Shown one piece after another: positions 25,866 to 34,793 of a DNA stretch of 64,000 bases. Numbering within the stretch: position 1 is the stretch's first letter; the number at the start of each line of letters is the position of its first letter. The stretch covers positions 1-64,000 of the forward strand of contig NZ_JBLWTL010000012.1 in assembly GCF_048270095.1 (NCBI RefSeq). Reading direction: 5' to 3'. Origin of the DNA: Maricaulis sp048270095 (GTDB lineage Bacteria; Pseudomonadota; Alphaproteobacteria; Caulobacterales; Maricaulaceae). The translations under genes were made by a program, and so were the position numbers. The notes under the pieces were generated by a model. That model had not been told where the DNA came from and did no database searches. It saw only the letters and a program-made list of their open reading frames with translations.

Positions 25866-27740
25866 ATGGAATCATTTCTGCTGCAGGCGGCTATCTATCT
25901 CGGGGCCGGCGTCGTCGCTGTGCTGATCGCGCACCGGCTCGGGCTCGGCTCGGTGCTGGGCTATCTGCTGGCGGGGATCGCGATTGCGCCGCTGCTCGAA
26001 CTGGTCGGTTCGCATACTGAGGATGTGCAGCATTTTGCCGAATTCGGCGTGGTTATCATGATGTTCCTGGTCGGCCTGGAATTGCAGCCACGCCTGCTCT
26101 GGGACATGCGGGTCAGGCTGATCGGGCTGGGCGGAATGCAGGTTGCGGTGACCGGCCTGACCCTGGCCGGCGCACTGGCGCTGGGGATGGACTGGCGCGT
26201 CGCGATCGCGCTCGGCATGATCCTGTCGCTGTCCTCGACCGCGATCGTGCTGCAAACGCTCGGCGAAAAGGGCTGGCTGCGCAGCGAGGGCGGCCAGTCA
26301 GCTTTCTCGGTCCTGCTGTTCCAGGATGTCGCCGTGATCCCGATGCTCGCCCTGATGCCGCTCCTGGCCGTCGGCACAGGCACCGGCGAGATGCCGATGT
26401 CGAGTGCCCAGCTCCTGGCTGAAGGGGCCGACGCGCCGGCCGCTGATCTCAGCCTGATCATGCACTTGCCCGCCTGGGGGCAGGCGCTGTTGACGCTGGG
26501 CGCGGTGGCTCTGGTGATCCTGGTCGGCCGCTATCTGACCCGGCCGGTCTTTCGTGCCATCGGACGCACCGGCCTGCACGAGATCTTCTTCGCGGCCTCC
26601 CTCCTGCTGGTGATATCGACTGCCCTGCTGATGGGCTGGGTCGGCCTGTCGGCGGCGCTCGGGACATTCCTGGCCGGAGTCGTGCTGGCCGATAGCGAAT
26701 ACCGGCACGAGCTGGTCAGCGTGCTCGAACCCTTCAAGGGCCTGCTGCTCGGCGTCTTCTTTATCACGGTCGGGGCGGGGATGCAGTTTTCCCTGCTGGC
26801 GCAGACGCCAGGGTTAATCCTTGGCCTGGTCCTGGCGCTGATCCTGGTGAAGGGCGTGATCCTGTGGGGGCTGACCCTGGTCTTCGGGATTCGCGGGCAT
26901 GCCCGCTGGCTGTTCACCTTCTCGCTGGCCCAGAGCGGCGAGTTCGGTTTCGTCCTGCTGACCTATGCCGTCGGCGTACAGGTCCTGCCCGATCATATCG
27001 CCAATATCACCGGACTGGTCGTCGCGCTCTCCATGATGGCCACGCCGCTGGTCATGATCGTGTTCGAGCGTTGGGTCTCGCCGCATGTCTCGGCTCGCAG
27101 CGGGCCGTCCCGGCCGGCAGATCTGATCGACGAGGCGGCGCCGGTCATCATTGCCGGGATGGGCCGTTTTGGTCAGATCGTGCAGCGGCTCCTGGTGATG
27201 GATGGTCACCGCCCCGTCGTGCTCGACAATTCTCCCGCTCATATCGAAGTGATGCGCAAATTCGGCATCCAGGTCTATTACGGAGACGCGCTGCGCACGG
27301 GGCTGCTGGAGGCGGCGGGAATCGCCAAGGCGCGCCTGTTGATCGTGGCCACTGACAGCCAGGACCGGGCCGTTGAGCTCGTGCAGCACGTCAAGCAACG
27401 CTTCCCCCATGTCCGCATCATCGCCCGTGCGGCGAGCCGGGAGCATGTCTACCAATTGCGCGCCGCGGGTGCCGACAGCGCGATCCGTGAGCTGTTCGGC
27501 TCATCGCTCGAAGCCGGCCGTCAGGCGCTGGAGTTCCTCGGGCGCTCGCCCAGCCAGGCCGAGCGCAAGACCAGGGCATTCGCCGAGCATGATGAGGAAA
27601 GCCTGCGTCAACTCTTCGAGGTCTGGGACGCCGATACCGATGTGTTCGACAATACCGCCTACATGGAAAAGGCCCATTCGCGGGTCGTCTCGCTCGCGGA
27701 GTTGATGGCGGACGACGCCGAAGAGCGGCTCGAGAGCTGA
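25866..27740 (+). CDS. CPA2 family cation:proton antiporter with RCK domain (KefB/KefC type)
   Basis: A 624-residue protein. The first 400 residues form a 12-13 helix CPA2 exchanger (FLVGLELQPRLLW and SLSSTAIVLQTL are typical), followed by a cytoplasmic TrkA-N/RCK domain with the nucleotide-binding GMGRFGQIVQ and the acidic residue of VVLDNS about 20 residues on. It probably exchanges K+ or Na+ for protons and is gated by a nucleotide; glutathione control as in Kef is not proven, and no KefF/KefG-like partner is adjacent. Confidence 0.9.
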   Translation: MESFLLQAAIYLGAGVVAVLIAHRLGLGSVLGYLLAGIAIAPLLELVGSHTEDVQHFAEFGVVIMMFLVGLELQPRLLWDMRVRLIGLGGMQVAVTGLTLAGALALGMDWRVAIALGMILSLSSTAIVLQTLGEKGWLRSEGGQSAFSVLLFQDVAVIPMLALMPLLAVGTGTGEMPMSSAQLLAEGADAPAADLSLIMHLPAWGQALLTLGAVALVILVGRYLTRPVFRAIGRTGLHEIFFAASLLLVISTALLMGWVGLSAALGTFLAGVVLADSEYRHELVSVLEPFKGLLLGVFFITVGAGMQFSLLAQTPGLILGLVLALILVKGVILWGLTLVFGIRGHARWLFTFSLAQSGEFGFVLLTYAVGVQVLPDHIANITGLVVALSMMATPLVMIVFERWVSPHVSARSGPSRPADLIDEAAPVIIAGMGRFGQIVQRLLVMDGHRPVVLDNSPAHIEVMRKFGIQVYYGDALRTGLLEAAGIAKARLLIVATDSQDRAVELVQHVKQRFPHVRIIARAASREHVYQLRAAGADSAIRELFGSSLEAGRQALEFLGRSPSQAERKTRAFAEHDEESLRQLFEVWDADTDVFDNTAYMEKAHSRVVSLAELMADDAEERLES

Positions 27741-27845
27741 GCATGCCGGCGCGCAGCACCCGTCTGGCCGACGGTTGGGCTTTCAGCTTTCGATTGCCGG
27801 AGAATATCGTTAACATCCGGTTTCGGGTTCTGGGGAGGGCCGGCT

Positions 27846-29420
27846 TTGCTGCGGACATGTTTGTTTCTGACGCTGTTTCTGATGCTCGCCTGCGGCCCGG
27901 CTGCGGCCGGGGCTGAAGATGTGCGTCCGGCCGGAACGGACACGATATCAACAGTGCGCAGTGCGCCCATACCTCTGGCGGTTCTGCCGGCCTGGAGCGA
28001 GGCGGCCATCGAGGCCTTGGCGATCGCCCTGTTCGATGCGCCTGGTCATGGTTTGCCGTCGCTGGACCGCACAGCCGAGGATTTGCTCGATCGGTCGCTG
28101 CCGCACGAACATCGTGCGGCTATGGCGACGCGGGCCTTCCTGCGCTTTGGCGCCTGGTTGCGCTACGGCCTGATGGATTCGCAGACTCACGAGCTCTACA
28201 CGCCCGATGCGGCGGAGCGTGCCGGCTTGCACAATGCGCTCGCGGGCGCGCTGGCCGATAATCGTGTGGCGCAGACGCTGGACGGCTTTGCTCCGGAACT
28301 GGGGGAATACCGTGCGCTGCGGGCTGAAATGCTTCGTATGATGGCCCTGCAACCGATCTGGCCACACATTGAGCCGGGGCCGAGCCTGGCGCATGGTGAT
28401 CGCGGCCCGCGCGTCGATCAATTGCGCGCCCGGCTGGCGGCGGTGGATGTCTACCGGGAAGACTGGAGTGCCGGCGACGCATTTGACGTGCGGCTGGAAA
28501 CGGCGGTCCGGCGATATCAGGGCCGGGCCAATCTCTCGCCGTCCGGACAGATGGATCAGGCGACGCTGCGCGAACTGAATATCACGCCGCAAGAGCGCAT
28601 GGCGCAATTGCGCGTCAATCTTGAACAACGCCGCTGGCAGAGCCGGGAGCCGGGGCGTCGCCACATCCGGGTCAATCTGGCCGACTTCACCCTTGAGGCC
28701 TGGCAGGATGGTCAGCTGGCCCGGCGGCACCGCGTAATGGTCGGGCGGCAAGTCAGTTCGACCCCGGAATTTTCCGAGGACATGCAGTATCTTGTCCTCA
28801 ATCCCTGGTGGGGTATCCCGGGTGGGCTGGCGCAGAGCCGTTTTCGGTCATTCCGCCGCAATCCCGGTCTGGCGGCCCAATTGGGGTTCCGGATCTATGA
28901 TGCGAGTGGCACCCAGATTTCAGTCTACGATATCGACTGGAGCCGCTGGGGGCGGGACTGGCCCTATCGCATGTCGCAACCGCCAGGTGGCAGCAATCCG
29001 ATGGGCGAGGTGAAGTTCATCTTTCCCAATAGCCATAATGTCTACATTCACGATACTACCGAGCGGGACCGGTTCTCCGAGACCCGCAGGGATTTTTCTG
29101 CCGCCTGCATTCGTGTCCATGACCCGCTTGTGCTCGCCGAATGGGTGCTGAGCAGCCAGGAGGGGTGGAGTGCCGAACAGATTGAGCAGGTCGCCGCAGG
29201 CAATACGCCGACCGTTGTCTGGCTTGATGAGCGCTTGCCGGTCCATATCAATTACTGGACCGTGGCGCGCGATGCCGATGGCGATGTGCGCTATCTCAAT
29301 GACCTCTATCGGCGCGACGGGGCGTTGATTCGCCGGTTCGAGGGCGCGCTTGCCCAGGCCTCGGACCTCGAGCACGAACGAATCGCCAGCCGTGGCGGGG
29401 CGCAGGCGACGCTCAACTAG
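27846..29420 (+). CDS. L,D-transpeptidase (YcbB/LdtD-like)
   Basis: A 524-residue periplasmic peptidoglycan cross-linking enzyme. A signal peptide of about 22 residues is followed by a helical scaffold domain, a peptidoglycan-binding domain (DRGPRVDQLRARL and RYQGRANLSPSGQMD at about 180-245) and a YkuD catalytic domain. The catalytic motif is His in YIHDTTER and, about 25 residues on, Cys in SAACIRVHDP. It would make 3-3 cross-links between diaminopimelate residues, or attach proteins to peptidoglycan. The start is TTG with GGGGAGGG about six bases upstream. Confidence 0.92.
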   Translation: MLRTCLFLTLFLMLACGPAAAGAEDVRPAGTDTISTVRSAPIPLAVLPAWSEAAIEALAIALFDAPGHGLPSLDRTAEDLLDRSLPHEHRAAMATRAFLRFGAWLRYGLMDSQTHELYTPDAAERAGLHNALAGALADNRVAQTLDGFAPELGEYRALRAEMLRMMALQPIWPHIEPGPSLAHGDRGPRVDQLRARLAAVDVYREDWSAGDAFDVRLETAVRRYQGRANLSPSGQMDQATLRELNITPQERMAQLRVNLEQRRWQSREPGRRHIRVNLADFTLEAWQDGQLARRHRVMVGRQVSSTPEFSEDMQYLVLNPWWGIPGGLAQSRFRSFRRNPGLAAQLGFRIYDASGTQISVYDIDWSRWGRDWPYRMSQPPGGSNPMGEVKFIFPNSHNVYIHDTTERDRFSETRRDFSAACIRVHDPLVLAEWVLSSQEGWSAEQIEQVAAGNTPTVVWLDERLPVHINYWTVARDADGDVRYLNDLYRRDGALIRRFEGALAQASDLEHERIASRGGAQATLN

Positions 29421-29831
29421 GCAAATCTGCGGCGCGGCGCGGTCCGATAAGTGTGCTGCGAGATGCTGACCGGGCCGCACACGCTCAAGGTGATGTCGCA
29501 GTGCAGCATTTGAGCTTTTCCGCCATCGCCCGCCGGTTAATCGCGCCCAACCGGGGCGGATCCATGCTGTGGCAGGCGTATCAGCCGATAATGTCGCGAT
29601 TTGACCGGCCGGCCGCGCCCAGCTTTCGCCGCAAAGGTGTAGCGTCTCTGCAACGGCATCAGAAATATGCACCGATTGCGTGTTTTCTCGGACTTCGTTG
29701 TGGCGAAGCTGGTCAGGTTGTTGTAATGAAATGAATGGGAAATATCCGGAGTGGGTGTTTTCGATTTTCTCGGAACGTTTCCGGGAATCCACTTTCACAC
29801 CAAGGAGGCGCGAGCCTCCGGAGGGGGTATA
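29421..29831 (+). other. Intergenic region ahead of the OmpA-like gene
   Basis: No gene is supported in this 411-base stretch; a 93-codon frame at 29453-29734 has no protein character. A weak promoter candidate is TTGTGG at 29698 with TGTAAT at 29722-29727 (18-base spacing). It would give a leader of about 100 bases carrying the hairpin described at 29804-29827. Confidence 0.45.
29804..29827 (+). promoter_or_regulatory. GNRA-capped hairpin next to the ompA-like ribosome site
   Basis: GGAGGC (29804-29809) pairs with GCCTCC (29814-29819) around the tetraloop GCGA, followed directly by GGAGGGGG, the ribosome-binding site, five to seven bases before the ATG. A stable stem at this position fits 5' stabilisation of a highly expressed message or control of ribosome access. 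Confidence 0.55.
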
Positions 29832-30908
29832 ATGAAAAATCGGCTTTTTACGGCGGTCGCCGTCGGAGCCTTCCTGGCAGCGGCTCCCGCGTTCGCTGAC
29901 GAAGGCTGGTATGGTCGTGGCGCTGCCGGTTATGGCGGCCCAGGCGACACTGATGTGTCTGGTTCGCTGACTGGCGAAATCAATGGCGAAGGCAATTGGC
30001 GCGAAGCGGCTGCAATCGGCTACGAATGGGCCGATGGTTTCCGTTTTGAAGGCGAATTGGCGCATCGGTATAACAATACCGGCGCCGTTGGTTCTTTCGA
30101 GGACAGCTCGAGCAAGTTCCAGATCTGGTCGCTGATGGCGAATGCCATCTTCGATTTCAATCCAAATGGCTCCTACCACCCTTACGTCGGTGTCGGTGTC
30201 GGTATTGCTGAAACCAACGCGACTCTGTCCGGTTGGTCTGCTGGCACAATGCCAGTTGCAGCGACGCCAGCTGACTATGTTGTCTCGACGGACAGCGACA
30301 GCCCGTTCGCTTGGCAAGTCATGGCCGGTATCGGTTGGGAACTCTCCCAGCGCCTGACCCTGGATACCGAATACCGGTATTTCTCGGCTGGCAGCTCTGA
30401 CTACTCTCCAGGCGTGAGCGTTGATGCGCTGGCTGGACATGAGGCATGGGTTGGTCTGCGTTATTCCTTCGCAGCTCCGCCACCACCGCCACCTCCACCA
30501 CCGCCACCACCGCCACCACCGCCACCACCACCGCCACCGCCACCACCACCGCCACCAGCGGTCGTGTGTAACGATGTGCAGTTCCCAGTCTACTTCGAGT
30601 GGGATCGTGCGGACCTGACGGATCAAGCGCGTGCAGTTATCGCACAAGCTTCGAACCAGCGCGGTTCTTGCGGCGTGACACGCGTTTCGGTTTCGGGCTT
30701 TACCGACCGTTCCGGTGCAGCATCCTACAATGTGGGTCTGTCCGAGCGCCGTGCCCGCGTTGTTCGTGATGAACTGGTTCGCCTCGGCGTCCCGGCCAGC
30801 ACGATCTCGCTGGAAGCCTTCGGCGAAACCCGCAATGCGGTTCAGACGCCAGACGGTGTGCGCGAGCCGCTCAACCGTCGTGCAGAAGTGGTCATCGTTC
30901 TCAACTAA
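29832..30908 (+). CDS. OmpA family outer membrane protein
   Basis: A 358-residue porin-like protein. A signal peptide ends at AFADEG; an eight-strand barrel domain follows (about residues 23-212), then a run of 27 prolines and a C-terminal OmpA/peptidoglycan-binding domain with the diaminopimelate contacts in SGFTDRSG and LNRRAEVVIV. It ties the outer membrane to the cell wall. Codon use is less GC-biased than the neighbours, with many T-ending codons, as is common in highly expressed genes. The start is fixed by GGAGGGGG and the signal peptide. A strong terminator follows. Confidence 0.95.
   Translation: MKNRLFTAVAVGAFLAAAPAFADEGWYGRGAAGYGGPGDTDVSGSLTGEINGEGNWREAAAIGYEWADGFRFEGELAHRYNNTGAVGSFEDSSSKFQIWSLMANAIFDFNPNGSYHPYVGVGVGIAETNATLSGWSAGTMPVAATPADYVVSTDSDSPFAWQVMAGIGWELSQRLTLDTEYRYFSAGSSDYSPGVSVDALAGHEAWVGLRYSFAAPPPPPPPPPPPPPPPPPPPPPPPPPPPAVVCNDVQFPVYFEWDRADLTDQARAVIAQASNQRGSCGVTRVSVSGFTDRSGAASYNVGLSERRARVVRDELVRLGVPASTISLEAFGETRNAVQTPDGVREPLNRRAEVVIVLN
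30477..30557 (+). repeat. Polyproline triplet repeat in the ompA-like gene
   Basis: Twenty-seven consecutive proline codons made of CCA and CCG with one CCT. The tract can gain or lose triplets by slippage without shifting frame, changing linker length between barrel and peptidoglycan-binding domain. Confidence 0.9.
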
Positions 30909-30932
30909 TCTTGAGTATGATGCCTAAAATCG

Positions 30933-30967
30933 GGCGGTCCGGCTTTTTGCCGGGCCGCCCTTTTTCT
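30933..30967 (+). terminator. Rho-independent terminator of the ompA-like gene
   Basis: GGGCGGTCCGGC pairs with GCCGGGCCGCCC (one G-T pair) around a T-rich loop and is followed by TTTTTCTT, 25 bases after the stop codon. Confidence 0.9.
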
Positions 30968-31040
30968 TGGAAGAATCATGCCGTAAACCCCTGTGATGCG
31001 GGCAGGGTGGGCCGGTTTTTCCGGCGTCTTCAGGACAGGC

Positions 31041-31068
31041 TTGACCCGCGCTCGAAGCTGGTTCTAAT
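31041..31068 (+). promoter_or_regulatory. Candidate promoter of the PLP-enzyme gene
   Basis: TTGACC (31041-31046) and TCTAAT (31063-31068) are separated by 16 bases, about 55 bases before the start codon. I looked for a SAM-II type riboswitch in the leader, as is common ahead of alphaproteobacterial methionine genes, and did not see one. Confidence 0.5.
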
Positions 31069-31122
31069 CCCTCCGACACGCAGCGGGGTGGCCCCGCCCG
31101 GCGCGATTTCGAGGACCTACCG

Positions 31123-32409
31123 ATGAGCAAACCCGACAAGCCCTACCGCAAACATGCCGTGGCCGGCCACACGCTGAGCCCCGAGACCCAGATGATGAGC
31201 TATGGCTATGATCCCAAGCTCTCGGAAATGTCGATCAAACCCCCGGTCTTCCTGACCTCGACCTTTGCATTTGAAACCGCCGAGGCTGGCGCTTCCTTCT
31301 TCCGTGTGGCGCTGGGCCAGGCCGAAGAGGGCGATCCGGAGTCGGCGGGTCTGATGTATTCGCGCTTCAACAATCCGAACATGGAAGTGCTCGAAGACCG
31401 TCTCGCACTCTATGATGCGGCCGAGGAAGCTGCGGTCTTCTCCTCCGGCATGGCAGCGATTTCGACCACTTTGATGGCGCTGGCGCATACCGGTTCGGTG
31501 ATCCTGCAATCGACCCCGCTCTATGGCGGCACTGAAAGCCTGCTGCGCAAATTCCTGCCCAATTATGGCATCAAGACGGTCGATTTCTTCGCAGCCGCCT
31601 CAGAGGCCGAGATCCGCGAAGCGGCCGAGGCCGCCATGGCGCTTGGCCCGGTCTCCGTGATCTATACCGAAACACCGACCAATCCGACCAATGACCTGGT
31701 CGATCTGGCGGCCTGCAATCGCATCGCCGACATGATTGCCGAGAAACAGGGCAAGCGCCCGTGGATCGTGGTCGACAATACTTTCCTCGGTCCTGTCGGC
31801 CAGGCGCCGCTCAAGCTCGGTGCCGATGTCCTGGTGTATTCGCTGACGAAATATGTCGGTGGCCACAGCGATCTGATCGCAGGTTCCGCATTGGGTGGGT
31901 CCGAGCCGATGGCGCTGGTGCGCGGCTTGCGCGGCTATCTCGGGACCAATCTCGATCCGCACACCTGCTGGATGCTGCTGCGGTCGCTGGAAACCGTGAA
32001 GATCCGCATGGATGCCGCGGCGCTGGGGGCCGAAAAAGTCGCCGCCTTCCTGCGCGACCACCCCAAGGTGAACCGCGTTCGCTATCTGGGCTTCCTGGGC
32101 GAGGGCAATCGTGACGCGGATGTCTTCAAGACCCAATGCATCTCGGCCGGTTCGACCTTCGCGTTCGATCTCGCCGACCAGGCCAGCGCCTTTCGTATGC
32201 TGAACGCCCTGCAGGTCATGAAGCTTGCTGTGAGCCTCGGCGGTACCGAGACCCTGATCTGCCATCCCGGCTCAACGACCCATCGCGGTGTCGATCCGGA
32301 ATTGCGCAAGCGCCAGGGTTTCTCCGAAGGCCTGGTCCGGATCTCGGTCGGTATCGAAAATCCCGATGACCTGATCGCCGATCTGGCACAGGCGCTCGAG
32401 AAGGCCTGA
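31123..32409 (+). CDS. Cystathionine gamma-synthase family PLP-dependent enzyme
   Basis: A 428-residue Cys/Met-metabolism enzyme. The PLP lysine lies in YSLTKYVGGHSD, and YSRFNNPNME, SSGMAAISTT, ETPTNPTND and VDNTF are the standard family blocks. Members make cystathionine or homocysteine, or cleave methionine; the sequence alone does not separate gamma-synthase, O-acylhomoserine sulfhydrylase and gamma-lyase. The closest pattern is the 'cystathionine gamma-synthase family' group common in alphaproteobacteria. GAGG lies eight bases upstream of the ATG. It is bounded by its own promoter and terminator candidates, so it is probably monocistronic. Confidence 0.92.
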   Translation: MSKPDKPYRKHAVAGHTLSPETQMMSYGYDPKLSEMSIKPPVFLTSTFAFETAEAGASFFRVALGQAEEGDPESAGLMYSRFNNPNMEVLEDRLALYDAAEEAAVFSSGMAAISTTLMALAHTGSVILQSTPLYGGTESLLRKFLPNYGIKTVDFFAAASEAEIREAAEAAMALGPVSVIYTETPTNPTNDLVDLAACNRIADMIAEKQGKRPWIVVDNTFLGPVGQAPLKLGADVLVYSLTKYVGGHSDLIAGSALGGSEPMALVRGLRGYLGTNLDPHTCWMLLRSLETVKIRMDAAALGAEKVAAFLRDHPKVNRVRYLGFLGEGNRDADVFKTQCISAGSTFAFDLADQASAFRMLNALQVMKLAVSLGGTETLICHPGSTTHRGVDPELRKRQGFSEGLVRISVGIENPDDLIADLAQALEKA

Positions 32410-32427
32410 GCCGAAATTGACAGCCTG

Positions 32428-32471
32428 GCCCCGGCGGATATGTCCGCCGGGGCTAGACCACTTCTTTTAAA
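32428..32471 (+). terminator. Terminator after the PLP-enzyme gene
   Basis: GCCCCGGCGGA (32428-32438) and TCCGCCGGGGC (32443-32453) form a perfect 11-bp stem with loop TATG. The T-rich stretch CTTCTTTT comes about ten bases later, so termination may be imperfect. Confidence 0.6.
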
Positions 32472-32487
32472 CCATTATCACTGAGCC

Positions 32488-33756
32488 ATGTTGAATCCTC
32501 TGGAGCTCAATGCTGACGAGCGCGCCGTCCTCGACTGGGTCGATACGCGCAGCGACGCGATGATCGAGACCGTCAAGGCCTGGTCCGCGATCAATTCCGG
32601 CAGTCGAAATCCCGAAGGGCTGGAGCGCATGAGGGCCTGTCTCGAGACCGCATTTGACGAGCTCGATGATGCCCGTATCAATGCGGTCGAACTGCAGCCC
32701 TCCACCGTGGTCGAGCCCGATGGCCGCGTGCACGAACAACCCTATACCCCGTCTTTCCGTTGCCGCATCCGGCCGGAGGCGCCGGTCCGCATCGCCATGA
32801 CCGGGCACCACGACACGGTCTTCCCGCTCTCCAGCACATTCCAGTCTACGACCTTGTGGGATGAGGACACGCTCAACGGACCGGGTGTGGCTGATATGAA
32901 GGGCGGAATATTGGTCATGCTGCACGGCCTGCTGGCCCTGCAACGCTCGCCCTGGAAAGACCAGATCGGCGTCGATGTCCTGATCAGTCCGGATGAGGAA
33001 ATCGGTTCGCTCGGCTCGGCGCCTGTTCTGGCCGAAATCGGTGCCCGCGCCGACATCGGCATGACCTATGAGCCGGCCCTGGCCGATGGCTCACTGGCCG
33101 GTGCCCGCAAGGGCTCGGGCAATTGGTCGCTCAAACTGTCCGGTCGCGCTGCCCATGCCGGCCGCGAACACCATCTCGGCCGCAATGCGCTCGCTGCCGC
33201 CTGCGCCTTCGGTCTCGAGCTGGACGGGCTGAATGGTCGGCGCGAGGACGTCACCTTCAATCTCGCCCGCATTGATGGCGGCGGCCCGCCCAATGTAGTG
33301 CCGGATAATGCGGTGGTGCGCTTCAATATCCGCGTCAAGACCGATAATGACCGGATCTGGGTGCTGGCTGAACTCGAGCGCCTGCTCGATATGGTGCGGA
33401 TTCGCGACGGGATCAGCGCCGAGCTCCATGGCGGTTTCACACGTCCGCCCAAGCCGATGAGCCCGGCCAATGCGAAAATGTTCGAATGGACGCGCGCGGC
33501 CGGATCGAGCCTCGGGCTGGATATTCGCTGGCAGGATACGGGCGGTGTCTGCGAAGGCAATAATCTGTGGGCGGCCGGCTGTCCCAATGTCGATACGCTC
33601 GGTGTGCGCGGTGCCGATATTCATTCCGATCGCGAGATCGTGAAACTGTCCAGCTTCGCCGAGCGCGCCAAGCTGTCGGCCGTGATGTTGATGAAATTTG
33701 CTCAAGGCCGGTTCGATGCGCGCGAAGCGCGCGCCCTGGTCCAACAACAAGACTGA
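32488..33756 (+). CDS. M20 family hydrolase of the arginine succinyltransferase operon
   Basis: A 422-residue zinc hydrolase. Metal ligands follow the M20 pattern: His-x-Asp in GHHDTVFP, Asp in GVADMKGG, Glu pair in DEEIGS, Glu near TYEPALADG, and a C-terminal His in GADIHSDRE; the lid domain has GRAAHAGREHHLGRNA. It is the first gene of a tight same-strand set with astA, astD and astB, while AstE (succinylglutamate desuccinylase) is absent from the window. Releasing succinate from N-succinylglutamate is exactly the type of bond this family cuts, so replacement of AstE is a reasonable inference, not shown. Confidence 0.88.
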   Translation: MLNPLELNADERAVLDWVDTRSDAMIETVKAWSAINSGSRNPEGLERMRACLETAFDELDDARINAVELQPSTVVEPDGRVHEQPYTPSFRCRIRPEAPVRIAMTGHHDTVFPLSSTFQSTTLWDEDTLNGPGVADMKGGILVMLHGLLALQRSPWKDQIGVDVLISPDEEIGSLGSAPVLAEIGARADIGMTYEPALADGSLAGARKGSGNWSLKLSGRAAHAGREHHLGRNALAAACAFGLELDGLNGRREDVTFNLARIDGGGPPNVVPDNAVVRFNIRVKTDNDRIWVLAELERLLDMVRIRDGISAELHGGFTRPPKPMSPANAKMFEWTRAAGSSLGLDIRWQDTGGVCEGNNLWAAGCPNVDTLGVRGADIHSDREIVKLSSFAERAKLSAVMLMKFAQGRFDAREARALVQQQD

Positions 33757-33772
33757 CAGGTCGGGGAAGACA

Positions 33773-34783
33773 ATGTTGATCGTACGTGCCGCCAAGGCAG
33801 CTGATATCGATGCCCTGAGCCTGCTGGCGGAAGAAGCCGGGACCGGTTTCACTAGTCTGTCGGTCACACGCGATGTGTTGGCTGAACGGCTGGAGAAGTC
33901 CGAAGCGGCCTATCTGTCCGACCCGAAAGGGCAGACGGAAGACACCTATCAGCTCATGCTGGAGGACACGGAAAGCGGCAGGATTATCGGCTGTTCGGCG
34001 ATCAAGGCGATGGTCGGAGTGTCCAAACCCTATTGGGACTTCAAGATCATCACCATTGCCCAGCATTCGGTCGATGCCCGGCGCCGGTTCGACATGGATG
34101 CCATGCTGCTGGTCAATGATTTCGCCGGATCGACCGAGGTCGGCACACTCTTCGTGTCCGAAGCCGGACGCGGCGGCGGGGCCGGGCGCCTGGTCGCCCA
34201 GTCACGCTATCTCCTGATGGGCGCAGCGCCGGAGCGCTTTGGCGAGAAAGTCCTGGCCGAATTGCGCGGGGTCGTGCTGGAGGATGGCTCCTCGCCGTTT
34301 TTCGACCATGTCTCGCGGCCCTTCTTCCACATGGATTTCGACGAGGCTGACCGGTTGAGCGCCTCGACCGACAATCAATTCATCCTCGATCTCGGTCCGC
34401 AGCATCTGATCTATGTCGATTTGCTGCCGCAATCCGTGCGCGATGTGATCGGCCAGCCCCACCGCGACGGCGTTGGCGCGCTGAATCTGCTGCGCTGGGA
34501 AGGCTTCCACTACGATAAATATGTCGACATTTTCGATGGTGGCCCGCTGGTTTCGAACTGGACGGAGAATATCCGGACCCTGCGCGAAAGCCGCGAGGTG
34601 ACGGTGCGCGCCGCGACCACGGCTGGCGGCGTCCAGGGCATATTGTCGACCGACAGAATTGAAGATTTTCGCACGTGCGCCGTCGAGGCCGTCGATGATG
34701 GCGATGTGCTTGGCATCTCCCATGACGTGATGCGGGCGATGGATCTGCGAGACGGAGAGCGCGCCCGATTCTGGCGCCGGTAG
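33773..34783 (+). CDS. astA: Arginine N-succinyltransferase AstA
   Basis: First step of the AST pathway: transfer of succinyl from succinyl-CoA to the alpha-amino group of arginine. The 336-residue length is near the usual 340. Recognisable family blocks are LIVRAAKAADIDALSLLAEE, GTGFTSL, CSAIKAMVG, SEAGRGGGAGRLVAQSRYL and SPFFDHVSRPFFHMDFDEAD. GGGGA lies seven bases upstream of the ATG at 33773; the frame to 33698 overlaps the upstream gene without support. It is 16 bases after the M20 gene and ten before astD. Confidence 0.95.
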   Translation: MLIVRAAKAADIDALSLLAEEAGTGFTSLSVTRDVLAERLEKSEAAYLSDPKGQTEDTYQLMLEDTESGRIIGCSAIKAMVGVSKPYWDFKIITIAQHSVDARRRFDMDAMLLVNDFAGSTEVGTLFVSEAGRGGGAGRLVAQSRYLLMGAAPERFGEKVLAELRGVVLEDGSSPFFDHVSRPFFHMDFDEADRLSASTDNQFILDLGPQHLIYVDLLPQSVRDVIGQPHRDGVGALNLLRWEGFHYDKYVDIFDGGPLVSNWTENIRTLRESREVTVRAATTAGGVQGILSTDRIEDFRTCAVEAVDDGDVLGISHDVMRAMDLRDGERARFWRR

Positions 34784-34793
34784 AGGTAACACA

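Noticed and set aside
29453..29734. 93-codon plus-strand frame before ompA
   Set aside because: It has no ribosome site, no recognisable composition and lies in the probable promoter region.
30480..30556. Possible CRISPR or satellite array
   Set aside because: The short CCA/CCG period is a coding triplet repeat within ompA; no spacer-repeat pattern exists in the window.
28920..30647. 575-codon minus-strand frame across the L,D-transpeptidase and OmpA genes
   Set aside because: It is the mirror of two well-supported genes, with a W/R-rich run from the antisense of the proline repeat.
30968..31122. SAM-II riboswitch ahead of the PLP-enzyme gene
   Set aside because: The conserved core of that riboswitch could not be found in the leader.
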